From the NCBI GenBank assembly GCA_945833885.1, contig CAMAFY010000004.1, positions 1 to 64,000 on the forward strand: 64,000 bases of DNA. The letters are read 5' to 3'. Of the stretch, positions 56,181 through 64,000 are shown one piece after another. Each line of letters begins with the position of its first letter. Positions within the stretch are counted from its first letter, which is position 1. Source of the stretch: an uncultured Bacteroidales bacterium. GTDB lineage: Bacteria > Bacteroidota > Bacteroidia > Bacteroidales > Bacteroidaceae. The notes beneath the pieces were generated by a model that saw only the letters and a list, made by a program, of their open reading frames with translations, was not told where the DNA came from and made no database searches. Both the position numbers and the translations under genes were made by a program.

Positions 56181-57365
56181 CTAGAGTCGATTTGTCAGGT
56201 AAGGCACGATAGAAGCCTTCCATTGTGCATAGTCATTGTTTAAAATATGCTCTCGTGCAACACGGACAAGTTCGAGGTAGAAAGCAAGATTATGGATTGA
56301 CGCTATCTGCATTGCCAACAATTCTCTGGCCTTGAACAGATGATGTACATACGCACGCGTATAAATATGGTCCACGCGGCTGGTTCCTTCAGCGTCAAGT
56401 GGCGAGAAATCGTTCGCCCACTTGGCATTTCTAAAGTTGATGATGCCTTGCCAGGTGAATATTTGTCCGTTTCTTCCGTTTCGAGTCGGCATTACGCAGT
56501 CAAACATATCCACACCTCTTTCAATGGCTTCCAGAATATTTACAGGAGTTCCAACGCCCATTAGGTAACGAGGACGGTCTTTTGGCAGGATTTCATTGAC
56601 AACTTCTATCATGTCATACATGACTTCTGCCGGTTCACCCACGGCAAGACCGCCGATAGCATAGCCTTCCGCCTCAATATCAGTCACAAATTTTGCGCTT
56701 TCTTTTCGTAGTTCAGGGTAGACACATCCTTGTACGATGGGGAAAAGGCTTTGATGATAACCATAACGTTCCTCTGTTTCATTAAAGCGTTGTACACATC
56801 TGCGAAGCCAGTTGTGGGTTAACGTCAAACTTTTCCTTGCGTAATCATACGACGCTGTCCCCGGGGGGCATTCATCGAACGCCATCATGATGTCAGCACC
56901 TATGGAACGTTCTATGTCCATCACCTTCTCTGGCGAAAAGAAATGTTTGGAACCATCAATGTGACTGCGGAATTCGCAACCGTCTTCAGTTATCTTTCTT
57001 ATACCGGTAAGGCTGAAAACCTGGAATCCACCACTGTCTGTCAGCATCGGACGGTCAAAGCCATTGAATTTATGCAGCCCACCTGCCGCCTCAAGGATCG
57101 GCAGTCCCGGACGCAAATACAGGTGATAAGTGTTTCCGAGTATAATCTGCGCTTTGATATCTTGCAACAGTTCGTACTGGTGAACTCCCTTTACTGAGCC
57201 TAAAGTACCCACCGGCATGAAGATGGGAGTAAGGATATCACCATGGTCTGTATGGAGGACGCCGGCACGTGCATGTGATGTCTCATCGGAATGCTCCAAA
57301 CGAAATAGAGGGACATCTTTGCGCCATGTCCCGCGTAATGATGGTATTTGGGTGGCGTTTGTCAT
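56181..57365 (-). CDS. tgt: tRNA-guanine transglycosylase (no visible zinc cysteines)
   Basis: Exchanges guanine 34 for preQ1 in tRNAs that read NAY codons. The 394-residue protein has the catalytic-site phrases LTDSGGFQVFSL and FDECPPG (Asp), then YAIGGLAVGE. In canonical bacterial enzymes a zinc site CxCxxC follows PLD near the C-terminus. Here that stretch reads DAEGTSRVDHIYTRAYVHHL, with no cysteine. The metal site is therefore absent or altered. The start overlaps the lon stop by 4 bp (ATGA). Confidence 0.92.
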   Translation of the reverse strand: MTNATQIPSLRGTWRKDVPLFRLEHSDETSHARAGVLHTDHGDILTPIFMPVGTLGSVKGVHQYELLQDIKAQIILGNTYHLYLRPGLPILEAAGGLHKFNGFDRPMLTDSGGFQVFSLTGIRKITEDGCEFRSHIDGSKHFFSPEKVMDIERSIGADIMMAFDECPPGTASYDYARKSLTLTHNWLRRCVQRFNETEERYGYHQSLFPIVQGCVYPELRKESAKFVTDIEAEGYAIGGLAVGEPAEVMYDMIEVVNEILPKDRPRYLMGVGTPVNILEAIERGVDMFDCVMPTRNGRNGQIFTWQGIINFRNAKWANDFSPLDAEGTSRVDHIYTRAYVHHLFKARELLAMQIASIHNLAFYLELVRVAREHILNNDYAQWKASIVPYLTNRL

Positions 57366-59830
57366 TTTTCTGTCAGGTTTTCCTCAATGGAGAATACTTT
57401 AGGATTTTCTACTTTTTCCGGCAAAAGAGCAATGTTCCATACGTCGAGTAAGGAATCGACATATTCTAGAGTCAAGCCTTTGGTATACTGTTTGGGGATT
57501 TCGTTGACATCACGACGGTTATCTTCCGGCAGTAGAATCAAGTCTATGCCCGCACGTTTTGCTGCAAGAATCTTTTCCTTTACCCCACCAATAGGCAACA
57601 CTTTACCACGTAAGGTGATTTCACCTGTCATGGCTATGCCTTTCCTGACGCGTCTTTGCGTAAGGGCAGATGCGATACTTGTGGCAATAGTGATGCCGGC
57701 TGAAGGGCCGTCCTTCGGTGTGGCACCTTCGGGAACATGGATGTGTATGGCCCATTGTTCAAAAATCCGAGTATCAATTCCCAGAATTTCGGCATTTGAT
57801 TTAATGTATTCCAATGCTAAAGATGCACTTTCCTTCATGACATCACCCAGGTTTCCTGTTGTTGTAAGGTGGGGAGCCCTCGACCGTGACAGGCTGGTTT
57901 CGATGAAAAGAATCTCACCTCCTACAGCCGTCCAGGCCAATCCTGTCACTACTCCGGCGAACTTATTCCCCTCATATTTGTCGCGTGAATAACGCGGTTT
58001 ACCAAGGAGGCGTTCTACATCATCCGGTTTTACTGAGAGATTATCCGGAAGAACAGAGTCTTTTGCACATTCAAGCACAAGTTTTCTGACGACCTTTGCT
58101 ACGAGATGCTTGAGATGTCGGACTCCACTTTCCCGAGTATAGCGTTCGATTATGAACTCCAAGGCTTTTGCAGTGACGCGGATTTTCAGCGGAAGAGCCA
58201 TTTCCTTGATGGCATCCGGGAAGAGATGGCGCTTGGCAATCTCTATCTTTTCTTCCGTAAGATAGCCGTCGACCTCTATAAACTCCATACGGTCGCGCAA
58301 CGCCATCGGGATATCGCCCACATTGTTCGCCGTGGCTATGAAGAAAACACGGCTAAGGTCGAATTCGAAGTCAAGATAATTGTCGTAGAATGCGTTATTC
58401 TGTTCGGGATCAAGCAGTTCGAGGAGTGCGCTCTGCGGATTTCCGTTATGGCTGTCACCACCAACTTTGTCGATTTCGTCGAGAACGAAGACCGGATCTA
58501 CAGAACCACACTTGACAATGCTTTTCATTATACGTCCGCACATGGCACCAACGTATGTGCGACGATGGCCACGTATCTCCGATTCATCGTGCAAACCACC
58601 CAGACTGACGCGTACATACTTCCGTCCCAATGCGGTTGCAATGCTGCGACCAAGGCTGGTTTTACCTACTCCCGGAGGACCTACAAGGCAAAGAATCGGT
58701 GCTTTTTTTGACTTGCTGAAAGCCATTACGGCAAGATGTTCAAGGATGCGTTCCTTCACCTTCTCCATTCCATAATGGTCTTTGTCAAGAATCTTTTGAG
58801 CATGTTCCACACTGATGCGTGGATTCTCTTTTTCTTTAGGATTCCATGGTAGGGAAAGTACGGTCTTCACATAGGAATATGCTACGTTGTATTCCGGAGA
58901 AGCGGGATTCATACGCTCCATTCTTGAAAGTTCGGTATTAAGCATTCCCAACACGTTTTCCGGCAAGGGCAATGACTTCATTGCGGTGCGGAAACGCATG
59001 ATTTCCCCTGTTTCATCAGTACCGAGTTCCTTGTTGATGTTGCGAAGTTCCTGTTGCAGGAAGTATTCTCGTTGCTGTTTTGAGAGGTCGGCCATGGTCT
59101 GTTCCTGAATTTTAGAGAGCAGACTGATCTTTTTCAACTCTATTTTGAGGAGATTTATGCCCTTCTGGAGTTGGGACAATGGCTCACAAGCACTGAAGAC
59201 CTCCATTTTATCGTTGATGTTAAGCGGAAGGTTTGACATCATGAAATTGAAGAGCATTTCGCTTCCCTTCATGTTTTCATAAGCAAACTTCATCTCCGTC
59301 GCCACGTTCTCGTCGGCCGCCTCAATGTATTTTTCAACGGTTTGGGCGAAATAGGTCAGGGCCGTTTTTCCCAAATCATCGTTCAGTTGTACAGGTTCCT
59401 CTACGGATTCTACTTCAGCCTCAATGAAAGGCATGCCAGTGTCCACACCTTTCAGAATGTTTACACGGTTAGCAGCCTGCACGATGACGCTGGTCTTGTC
59501 GCCTGGAAGGCGGATAATCTTCATCAATCTTGCAAGGACACCCATGGAATACAATGATTCTATGGTGGGATGTTCCTCCTTCTCATCAAATTGCACGCCG
59601 AGCACGATCATTTGTTCCGGACCGCGTTCTTCTGCCCACTCGATAAGTCTTTCGCTACTTTCGCGACCTACCACCAGAGGCATGATGACTCCAGGAAACA
59701 CAACCATGTTTCTTAATGGTAGAACTGGCAGTATTCCTTTGAAATTAACAAAAATATTCTGTGGTGAGTTATTGTCATAGTCGGCAATAATACCGATGGA
59801 TGCGATTTTATTTCTTATTTTTTTTGCCAT
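57362..59830 (-). CDS. lon: ATP-dependent protease Lon
   Basis: This 822-residue cytosolic AAA+ serine protease degrades misfolded and regulatory proteins. The N-terminal LAN domain starts near residue 32 (LPVLPLRNMVVFPGVIMPL). Walker A is GPPGVGKTSLGRSIA, Walker B is PVFVLDEIDKVGGD, and the catalytic serine lies in KDGPSAGITIA, with the paired lysine further on (GGVKEKILAAKRAG). Length is normal. It precedes tgt and the LptF/G-like gene in one apparent block. Confidence 0.96.
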   Translation of the reverse strand: MAKKIRNKIASIGIIADYDNNSPQNIFVNFKGILPVLPLRNMVVFPGVIMPLVVGRESSERLIEWAEERGPEQMIVLGVQFDEKEEHPTIESLYSMGVLARLMKIIRLPGDKTSVIVQAANRVNILKGVDTGMPFIEAEVESVEEPVQLNDDLGKTALTYFAQTVEKYIEAADENVATEMKFAYENMKGSEMLFNFMMSNLPLNINDKMEVFSACEPLSQLQKGINLLKIELKKISLLSKIQEQTMADLSKQQREYFLQQELRNINKELGTDETGEIMRFRTAMKSLPLPENVLGMLNTELSRMERMNPASPEYNVAYSYVKTVLSLPWNPKEKENPRISVEHAQKILDKDHYGMEKVKERILEHLAVMAFSKSKKAPILCLVGPPGVGKTSLGRSIATALGRKYVRVSLGGLHDESEIRGHRRTYVGAMCGRIMKSIVKCGSVDPVFVLDEIDKVGGDSHNGNPQSALLELLDPEQNNAFYDNYLDFEFDLSRVFFIATANNVGDIPMALRDRMEFIEVDGYLTEEKIEIAKRHLFPDAIKEMALPLKIRVTAKALEFIIERYTRESGVRHLKHLVAKVVRKLVLECAKDSVLPDNLSVKPDDVERLLGKPRYSRDKYEGNKFAGVVTGLAWTAVGGEILFIETSLSRSRAPHLTTTGNLGDVMKESASLALEYIKSNAEILGIDTRIFEQWAIHIHVPEGATPKDGPSAGITIATSIASALTQRRVRKGIAMTGEITLRGKVLPIGGVKEKILAAKRAGIDLILLPEDNRRDVNEIPKQYTKGLTLEYVDSLLDVWNIALLPEKVENPKVFSIEENLTEK

Positions 59831-59931
59831 AAGGCTTTATAAAATTTTCTTTTGAGAATTGTCAGGATGATGTTTTCTATGGTCTTATGGGCATTTATTC
59901 CCGGCTTGCTGCAGATACAATACCTTGTGGT

Positions 59932-62286
59932 TTATTCGTAAAGTATGGTATAAACGGCAAATTTCAAGAGAAGTTTCTTTTTGCCCATAACATCAAAATT
60001 GATATGCGCCATGGCATTCTCTCCTTTTCCTTCAAGCGCTTCCACAACACCAAGTCCGAAGCGCTCGTGGCGGATTCGCGTGCCGACCTTCAGGAAACCC
60101 TTAGCCGTTCTTAGTGTTTCCACCTTTTCCTTTGGTGCCGCTTCGGCGGTTGTCAGAATGGTTTTTCGGACTGTGGGAGTCGGACGTTTGAATGTGGTGT
60201 GGAAACGTGAGGGATTTTGTGATGTCCGAGTTGGAGATGATTTCTTGTATGATCCGGCTGTGATGTCATACAAATCATGTTCATGACGGATATATTTACT
60301 GTCTATTTCGTCGAGGAATTCGCTATGTTCCGAGATTTCAAACGCACCATTTCGGAAGCGACTGCAGGCATAGGAAAGGAAACAACGCTTTTCGGCCCGA
60401 GTCACCGCCACGTAGAACAGACGACGTTCTTCCTCATATTCCTTTGGGGAAAAGGCTGATCGGGACGAAGGTATCAGATCCTGTTCCATTCCGGCAATGA
60501 ACACAGTGTCGAATTCCAGGCCTTTTGCCGCATGAATGGTCATGAGTGCAACTTTAGGCTTTCCGTCATCGTGCTTGTCGGCATCGGTCATTAGTGCAAC
60601 TTCTGAAAGATACTCATGCAGAAAGACCTTTTTATCCGGTTCTGCCTCCTTTATTTCTTGCATGTAATTATAAATGCTTCCCAGAAGTTCCTCGATATTC
60701 TCCCGCCTTGATTCTCCCTCCGGACTGTCATCTTTCCTGAGGTCGTCAGCGATTCCGCTATACAGGATCACGTCCTTCACCAACTGATAGACTTCCGTTT
60801 CCTGTGCTTTGCGCTGGAATTCCCTGATCATGGCTGTGAACATCTCGAATTTTGTCAGGGTACCTGCGTTGAATTTCAAGCCAAACATCTCCGGGGCTTC
60901 CATAACAGCCCACAATGAGACATTGAAAGCATGGCTTGCTACCAACAGTTTCTGCAGTGTCGTATTGCCTATGCCGCGTGTAGGATAGTTGACAATACGG
61001 ATAAATGCCTCTTCATCATTGGAATTTACAATCAATTTCAGGTAACCGAGGACATCTTTTATCTCCTTTCGCTCGTAAAACGATTGTCCTGCGTACACCT
61101 TATACGGGATTCCGTTTTTAAGGAAGGTCTCTTCCAGAGGACGGCTTTGGGCATTTGTACGATAAAGAATGGCTATTTTATCGAAATCGACATGGTCTTT
61201 TGCATTCAAACGTTTGATGTATCCGCAGATTTTCGCGGCCTCTTCGCGGTCGTTTGTGGCTTGTATCAGCAGGAGTGGCGTACCGACGTCGTTCGACGAA
61301 AACACTTTTTTGGGGATTTGGTTGACATTATGCCGGATAATATCATTGGCAGCATTGACGATGGTCTGTGTAGAACGGTAGTTTTGCTCCAATTTTACGG
61401 TTACAGCCTCAGGAAACTGACGGTTGAAGCGAAGGATATTCTCGATGTTCGCACCTCGGAAGGCATAGATGCTTTGGGCATCATCGCCCACAACACAGAT
61501 GTTGTGGTGCTCTTGTGTGAGTAATTCGAGGATTTTATATTGAAGATAATTGGTGTCCTGGTACTCATCGACAAGTATATACTTGAATCTTCCCGTGTAT
61601 TTTCTGCGAATTGTCTCGTTGCGGCTGAACAAAAGGAAGGTATACAGGAGCATATCGTCGAAATCAATCATCTGCAGCATTCTGCAACGCTCCCAATATA
61701 TGCGGTAAATCTCTGATGTCCTCTCTATGTTTTGCACCCTATCGTACTCCGTCAGACTGTTCGTGTGGGTATAATCTTCAGGTAAAATCAGCCGATTTTT
61801 AGCATTCGATATCCGTCCCGCAATGGTTTTATCCTTGTACTTCGTAGAATCAAGTCCCAATTCCTTGATGATGTTCTTTATCATCTTGAGTTGGTCGGCA
61901 CTATCCAGGACAGTGAAGTTGGGTTGTAGCCCAATATGCTCGCATTCGGTGCGGAGAATTCGGGTGAATATGCTGTGAAAAGTTCCGCTCCATAGGCCAC
62001 GGGCATATTGTGTCCCTACAATCTTATGGATTCGCCTCGTCATTTCGCTGGCAGCTTTGTTGGTAAATGTCAGTGCTAATATTTCATAAGGCTTATACCC
62101 ATGTTGTAACAAATAGGCTATCTTATAGGTCAATACGCGCGTCTTTCCGGAACCTGCGCCAGCAATTACCAGTAATGGACCAACGGTGTGCCGGACGGCC
62201 TCTAATTGTGGCGCGTTTAATTGTTCGGCCCAATAGGAGTCCGGCAGTATCTGTTCTGCAGTCTCGTTCCATTCCTCGTATGTCAT
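59932..62286 (-). CDS. UvrD/PcrA-type ATP-dependent DNA helicase
   Basis: A 784-residue superfamily 1 3'-5' DNA helicase. Walker A is GAGSGKTRVLTYKIAYLL near residue 42, followed by motif Ia LALTFTNKAASEM, Walker B YILVDEYQDTN, motif III VVGDDAQSIYAFRGA, motif IV LEQNYRSTQTI, and late motifs VALMTIHAAKGLEFD and VAVTRAEKR. It unwinds DNA in repair and replication restart. A C-terminal segment (PKEKVETLRTAKGFLKVGTRIRHERFG) resembles the Tudor-like end of PcrA. It begins the long minus-strand block. Confidence 0.93.
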   Translation of the reverse strand: MTYEEWNETAEQILPDSYWAEQLNAPQLEAVRHTVGPLLVIAGAGSGKTRVLTYKIAYLLQHGYKPYEILALTFTNKAASEMTRRIHKIVGTQYARGLWSGTFHSIFTRILRTECEHIGLQPNFTVLDSADQLKMIKNIIKELGLDSTKYKDKTIAGRISNAKNRLILPEDYTHTNSLTEYDRVQNIERTSEIYRIYWERCRMLQMIDFDDMLLYTFLLFSRNETIRRKYTGRFKYILVDEYQDTNYLQYKILELLTQEHHNICVVGDDAQSIYAFRGANIENILRFNRQFPEAVTVKLEQNYRSTQTIVNAANDIIRHNVNQIPKKVFSSNDVGTPLLLIQATNDREEAAKICGYIKRLNAKDHVDFDKIAILYRTNAQSRPLEETFLKNGIPYKVYAGQSFYERKEIKDVLGYLKLIVNSNDEEAFIRIVNYPTRGIGNTTLQKLLVASHAFNVSLWAVMEAPEMFGLKFNAGTLTKFEMFTAMIREFQRKAQETEVYQLVKDVILYSGIADDLRKDDSPEGESRRENIEELLGSIYNYMQEIKEAEPDKKVFLHEYLSEVALMTDADKHDDGKPKVALMTIHAAKGLEFDTVFIAGMEQDLIPSSRSAFSPKEYEEERRLFYVAVTRAEKRCFLSYACSRFRNGAFEISEHSEFLDEIDSKYIRHEHDLYDITAGSYKKSSPTRTSQNPSRFHTTFKRPTPTVRKTILTTAEAAPKEKVETLRTAKGFLKVGTRIRHERFGLGVVEALEGKGENAMAHINFDVMGKKKLLLKFAVYTILYE

Positions 62287-62385
62287 AAGGGGCAGTATTT
62301 GGGGTGTGGTCTAATGAATTTTAGTGTTTTGTCTTCTGAATACAGAAAATTCTGGGCAAGGGAGTGAGCGTTTATGTCTGGTTCT

Positions 62386-62760
62386 CTACTCCTGTTTACT
62401 CAATTCACGATGATCGTGTTGCAGTTTTTTCTGGTAAAATAGAATGCGCGTTTGATAATCGGACTGTAAGGTGTCGCGCATGGCTGCCGAAAGTTCGATG
62501 CTGTCCATCAAAAGTATCCCTGCTTTTCTGCAACTTAGGGCGTAAGGATACGACTTCCTCATGGTCTTCAACGTTGATTTTGCCGCATCGAACTCGCCGT
62601 CCTTCAACTGTTGGCGCGCTTTTGCGAGAAGAATTTCCGCTTGTTCCTCATCTGCGATGCGACGGTCTGAGGCATCGCCATATTTCGAGCGGCACCCTGT
62701 GTTGAAAACAAAGGTGAAGAAGATGGCGAAAGACAATATTTTGAAGCAAGATTTTCTCAT
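62386..62760 (-). CDS. Small lipoprotein
   Basis: A 124-residue predicted lipoprotein from MRKSCFKILSFAIFFTFVFNTGC, with a lipobox-like FNTGC at residue 23. The remainder is helical and charged (ADEEQAEILLAKARQQLKDGEFDAAKSTLKTM, then a C-terminal QKKLQHDHREL), similar to a TPR-like or coiled envelope protein. The frame opens at 62910, but that region contains the -7 box and has no leader, so I use 62760. Function unknown. Confidence 0.68.
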   Translation of the reverse strand: MRKSCFKILSFAIFFTFVFNTGCRSKYGDASDRRIADEEQAEILLAKARQQLKDGEFDAAKSTLKTMRKSYPYALSCRKAGILLMDSIELSAAMRDTLQSDYQTRILFYQKKLQHDHRELSKQE

Positions 62761-62867
62761 AGGATAAGGTGGTGTTTGGGTGATGCGACCTTTTGTCTTG
62801 GGATCGTTCGAAGAGTATGGTGTGATATGCGTGCTTTTCGTTCTGGAAACAGTCGCTATATTTTGTG

Positions 62868-62875
62868 CAAATATA
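62868..62875 (-). promoter_or_regulatory. -7 box upstream of the small lipoprotein
   Basis: The minus strand reads TATATTTG followed by C. The -33 region is weak. It argues against use of the furthest upstream ATG at 62910. The rest of the 62761-63250 gap shows no gene. Confidence 0.5.
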
Positions 62876-63102
62876 CAATAATAAATTGGCTTTTCTTCCA
62901 TTAACGTCACGAAAACTACATTTGTACATTTGATAACCTGGCTTTTTGTACGCTAAACATTTATTCAACGAACATGAAAACTACGCGGGAGAATCGGCTT
63001 TACGTCACGACCAATCTTTGGCCAAGCCCGATGATGTGCGGTGATAGCCGAAAGCAAGAGCCGGATCTGGTGTCTAAGGAATCCGCTGATTGAACAAAAA
63101 AA

Positions 63103-63149
63103 TCTGCTTTGCAAACCTGTTCTTTCAAAGAAAAGTCTTGCAAAGCAGA
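63103..63149 (-). terminator. Hairpin terminator after the SDR gene
   Basis: TCTGCTTTGCAA (63103-63114) pairs with TTGCAAAGCAGA (63138-63149) around a 23-nt loop. On the minus strand TTTTTTTG follows. It lies about 100 bp past the SDR stop. Confidence 0.75.
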
Positions 63150-63250
63150 AATCTTTCAGATGAGAATGTCTGACCGGAGAACATCAACATGCAGATGTCG
63201 CCCGTTTTGTTTTAAGTGTATTCTATACGGGAAAATCGTGTTTTAGAAAT

Positions 63251-63967
63251 TCAATCATTGTCTTTTCTCCAACCATAGTCCCCATGATATATCATTTGTC
63301 TCGTCATTCCACCATCGACACAGATGTTTTCGCCAGTAATGAAGCCAGACTTTTCGGAACACAGGAACAAAACAATGTTTGCAACATCCATGGGATTCCC
63401 TACACGACCTGCGGGATGCTGCTCCGCATCTGCGCCATGGTAGTCGGTGTATGCTGTGTCTATCCATCCGGGAGACACGGAATTTACCCTGGCTTTTCCG
63501 GAAAGCGTGATGGCAAGTGCGTGGGTTAACGCGGAAACGCCTCCTTTTGCCGCGGTGTAACTCTCGGTTTCGGGTTGACTCATACGGTCGCGCGAGGAAG
63601 AAATATTGACGATTGATGCACCTTCGGCAAGATGGTCAGATAACATTTTAACAAGGTAAAAGGGGGCTGTTACGCCAACATTCAATGCGTATTGAAACTC
63701 TTCGTAACTGCATTCGTGAAGGCCTTTCATCAAGGGTAGGGCATTGTTGATGATAAAGTTCACCTTTCCATAGGTTTCAACAACATGGTTACAGAAGTTT
63801 TCAAGCGTCACTTTGTCGGCAATGTCTCCGACAAAATGCTTGCCGGATTGCTTGTCAATGACGCAAACCTCGGCACCACGAAGCCGAAACTCCTCGGCAA
63901 TACACTTGCCGATGCCCTGCGCGCCGCCGGTAATCACTACAACTTTTCCCTCAAACTCTCTGTCCAT
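63251..63967 (-). CDS. Short-chain dehydrogenase/reductase
   Basis: A 238-residue NAD(P)-dependent oxidoreductase of the classical SDR family. The cofactor motif is VVITGGAQGIGKCIAEEF near residue 10, NNALPL replaces the usual NNAG, the catalytic tetrad includes a serine in NISSSRDR, and Tyr-x-x-x-Lys appears as ESYTAAKGG. VSPGWIDTAYTDYH lies near the substrate loop. The substrate is unknown. The gene is complete, ending 33 bp from the right edge on its 5' side, so its promoter may be outside the window. Confidence 0.88.
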   Translation of the reverse strand: MDREFEGKVVVITGGAQGIGKCIAEEFRLRGAEVCVIDKQSGKHFVGDIADKVTLENFCNHVVETYGKVNFIINNALPLMKGLHECSYEEFQYALNVGVTAPFYLVKMLSDHLAEGASIVNISSSRDRMSQPETESYTAAKGGVSALTHALAITLSGKARVNSVSPGWIDTAYTDYHGADAEQHPAGRVGNPMDVANIVLFLCSEKSGFITGENICVDGGMTRQMIYHGDYGWRKDND

Positions 63968-64000
63968 ACTTTCTGTTTACTATAAAAAGGAGTGTTATTT

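Overview
The window looks like a chromosomal segment of a Bacteroidales bacterium, probably Prevotellaceae-like. Upstream of many genes sit Bacteroidetes-type promoters (-33 TTTG, 19-21 bp, -7 TANNTTTG), and Shine-Dalgarno sequences are mostly absent. The gene content fits too: a galactose operon ordered galM-sugar permease-galK, an rsfS-ftsH-cdsA block, a lon-tgt block, a CotH-family surface protein, a Rid/chorismatase-like protein and secreted proteins with Bacteroidales-style leaders. No rRNA, transposase, integrase or cas gene was seen. The only clear tRNA is tRNA-Ser(GGA) near the left end. Most of the window reads as core genome.

Layout. 0.1-4.4 kb: tRNA-Ser and the galactose operon. 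4.9-9.6 kb: small envelope proteins (holin-like, YtxH, SPOR lipoprotein) and two secreted proteins. 9.7-17 kb: panC, a PurF paralog without the N-terminal cysteine, cdsA-ftsH-rsfS. 17-25 kb: a calcium-type P-ATPase, a glycosyltransferase, a CotH protein and gpsA. 25-32 kb: an unrecognised 454-residue protein divergent from a stand-alone AICAR transformylase, a small basic protein, a Rid/chorismatase-like protein, an esterase and an aldo/keto reductase. 32-40 kb: rfbB, patatin, DUF2752, MFS, aldose-epimerase-like protein, acyltransferase, and an ECF sigma/anti-sigma/Spy-like module. 40-44 kb: ligA and a flavin reductase. 44-50 kb: a co-directional sulfur/thiol-redox cluster (two thioredoxins, a CoA-disulfide-reductase/rhodanese/TusA/DsrE fusion, an OxyR-like regulator, a NifX-like protein, a cysteine-rich protein, a small winged helix and a TudS/DUF523 protein). 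50-64 kb: a candidate small RNA, then a minus-strand run with a PD40 propeller protein, MBL hydrolase, rsmG, DEAD helicase, LptF/G permease, tgt, lon, a UvrD helicase, a lipoprotein and an SDR enzyme.

The least ordinary signal is non-coding. At least seven long intergenic gaps (near 4.5, 12.8, 16.2, 23.6, 28.5, 32.4 and 44.0 kb, with a possible decayed eighth near 42.6 kb) contain tandem arrays of a degenerate unit with an almost exact 22-bp period. Most arrays share a palindromic core close to AAAGTNCSGNACTTT, so A-tracts and T-tracts alternate about every 11 bp. The sequences between arrays are unrelated and the units are not identical, so these are not CRISPRs. They could be phased binding sites for a DNA-binding or nucleoid protein, or curved DNA. 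I know of no named element that matches. All boundaries and functions here come from reading the sequence; no database search was possible.
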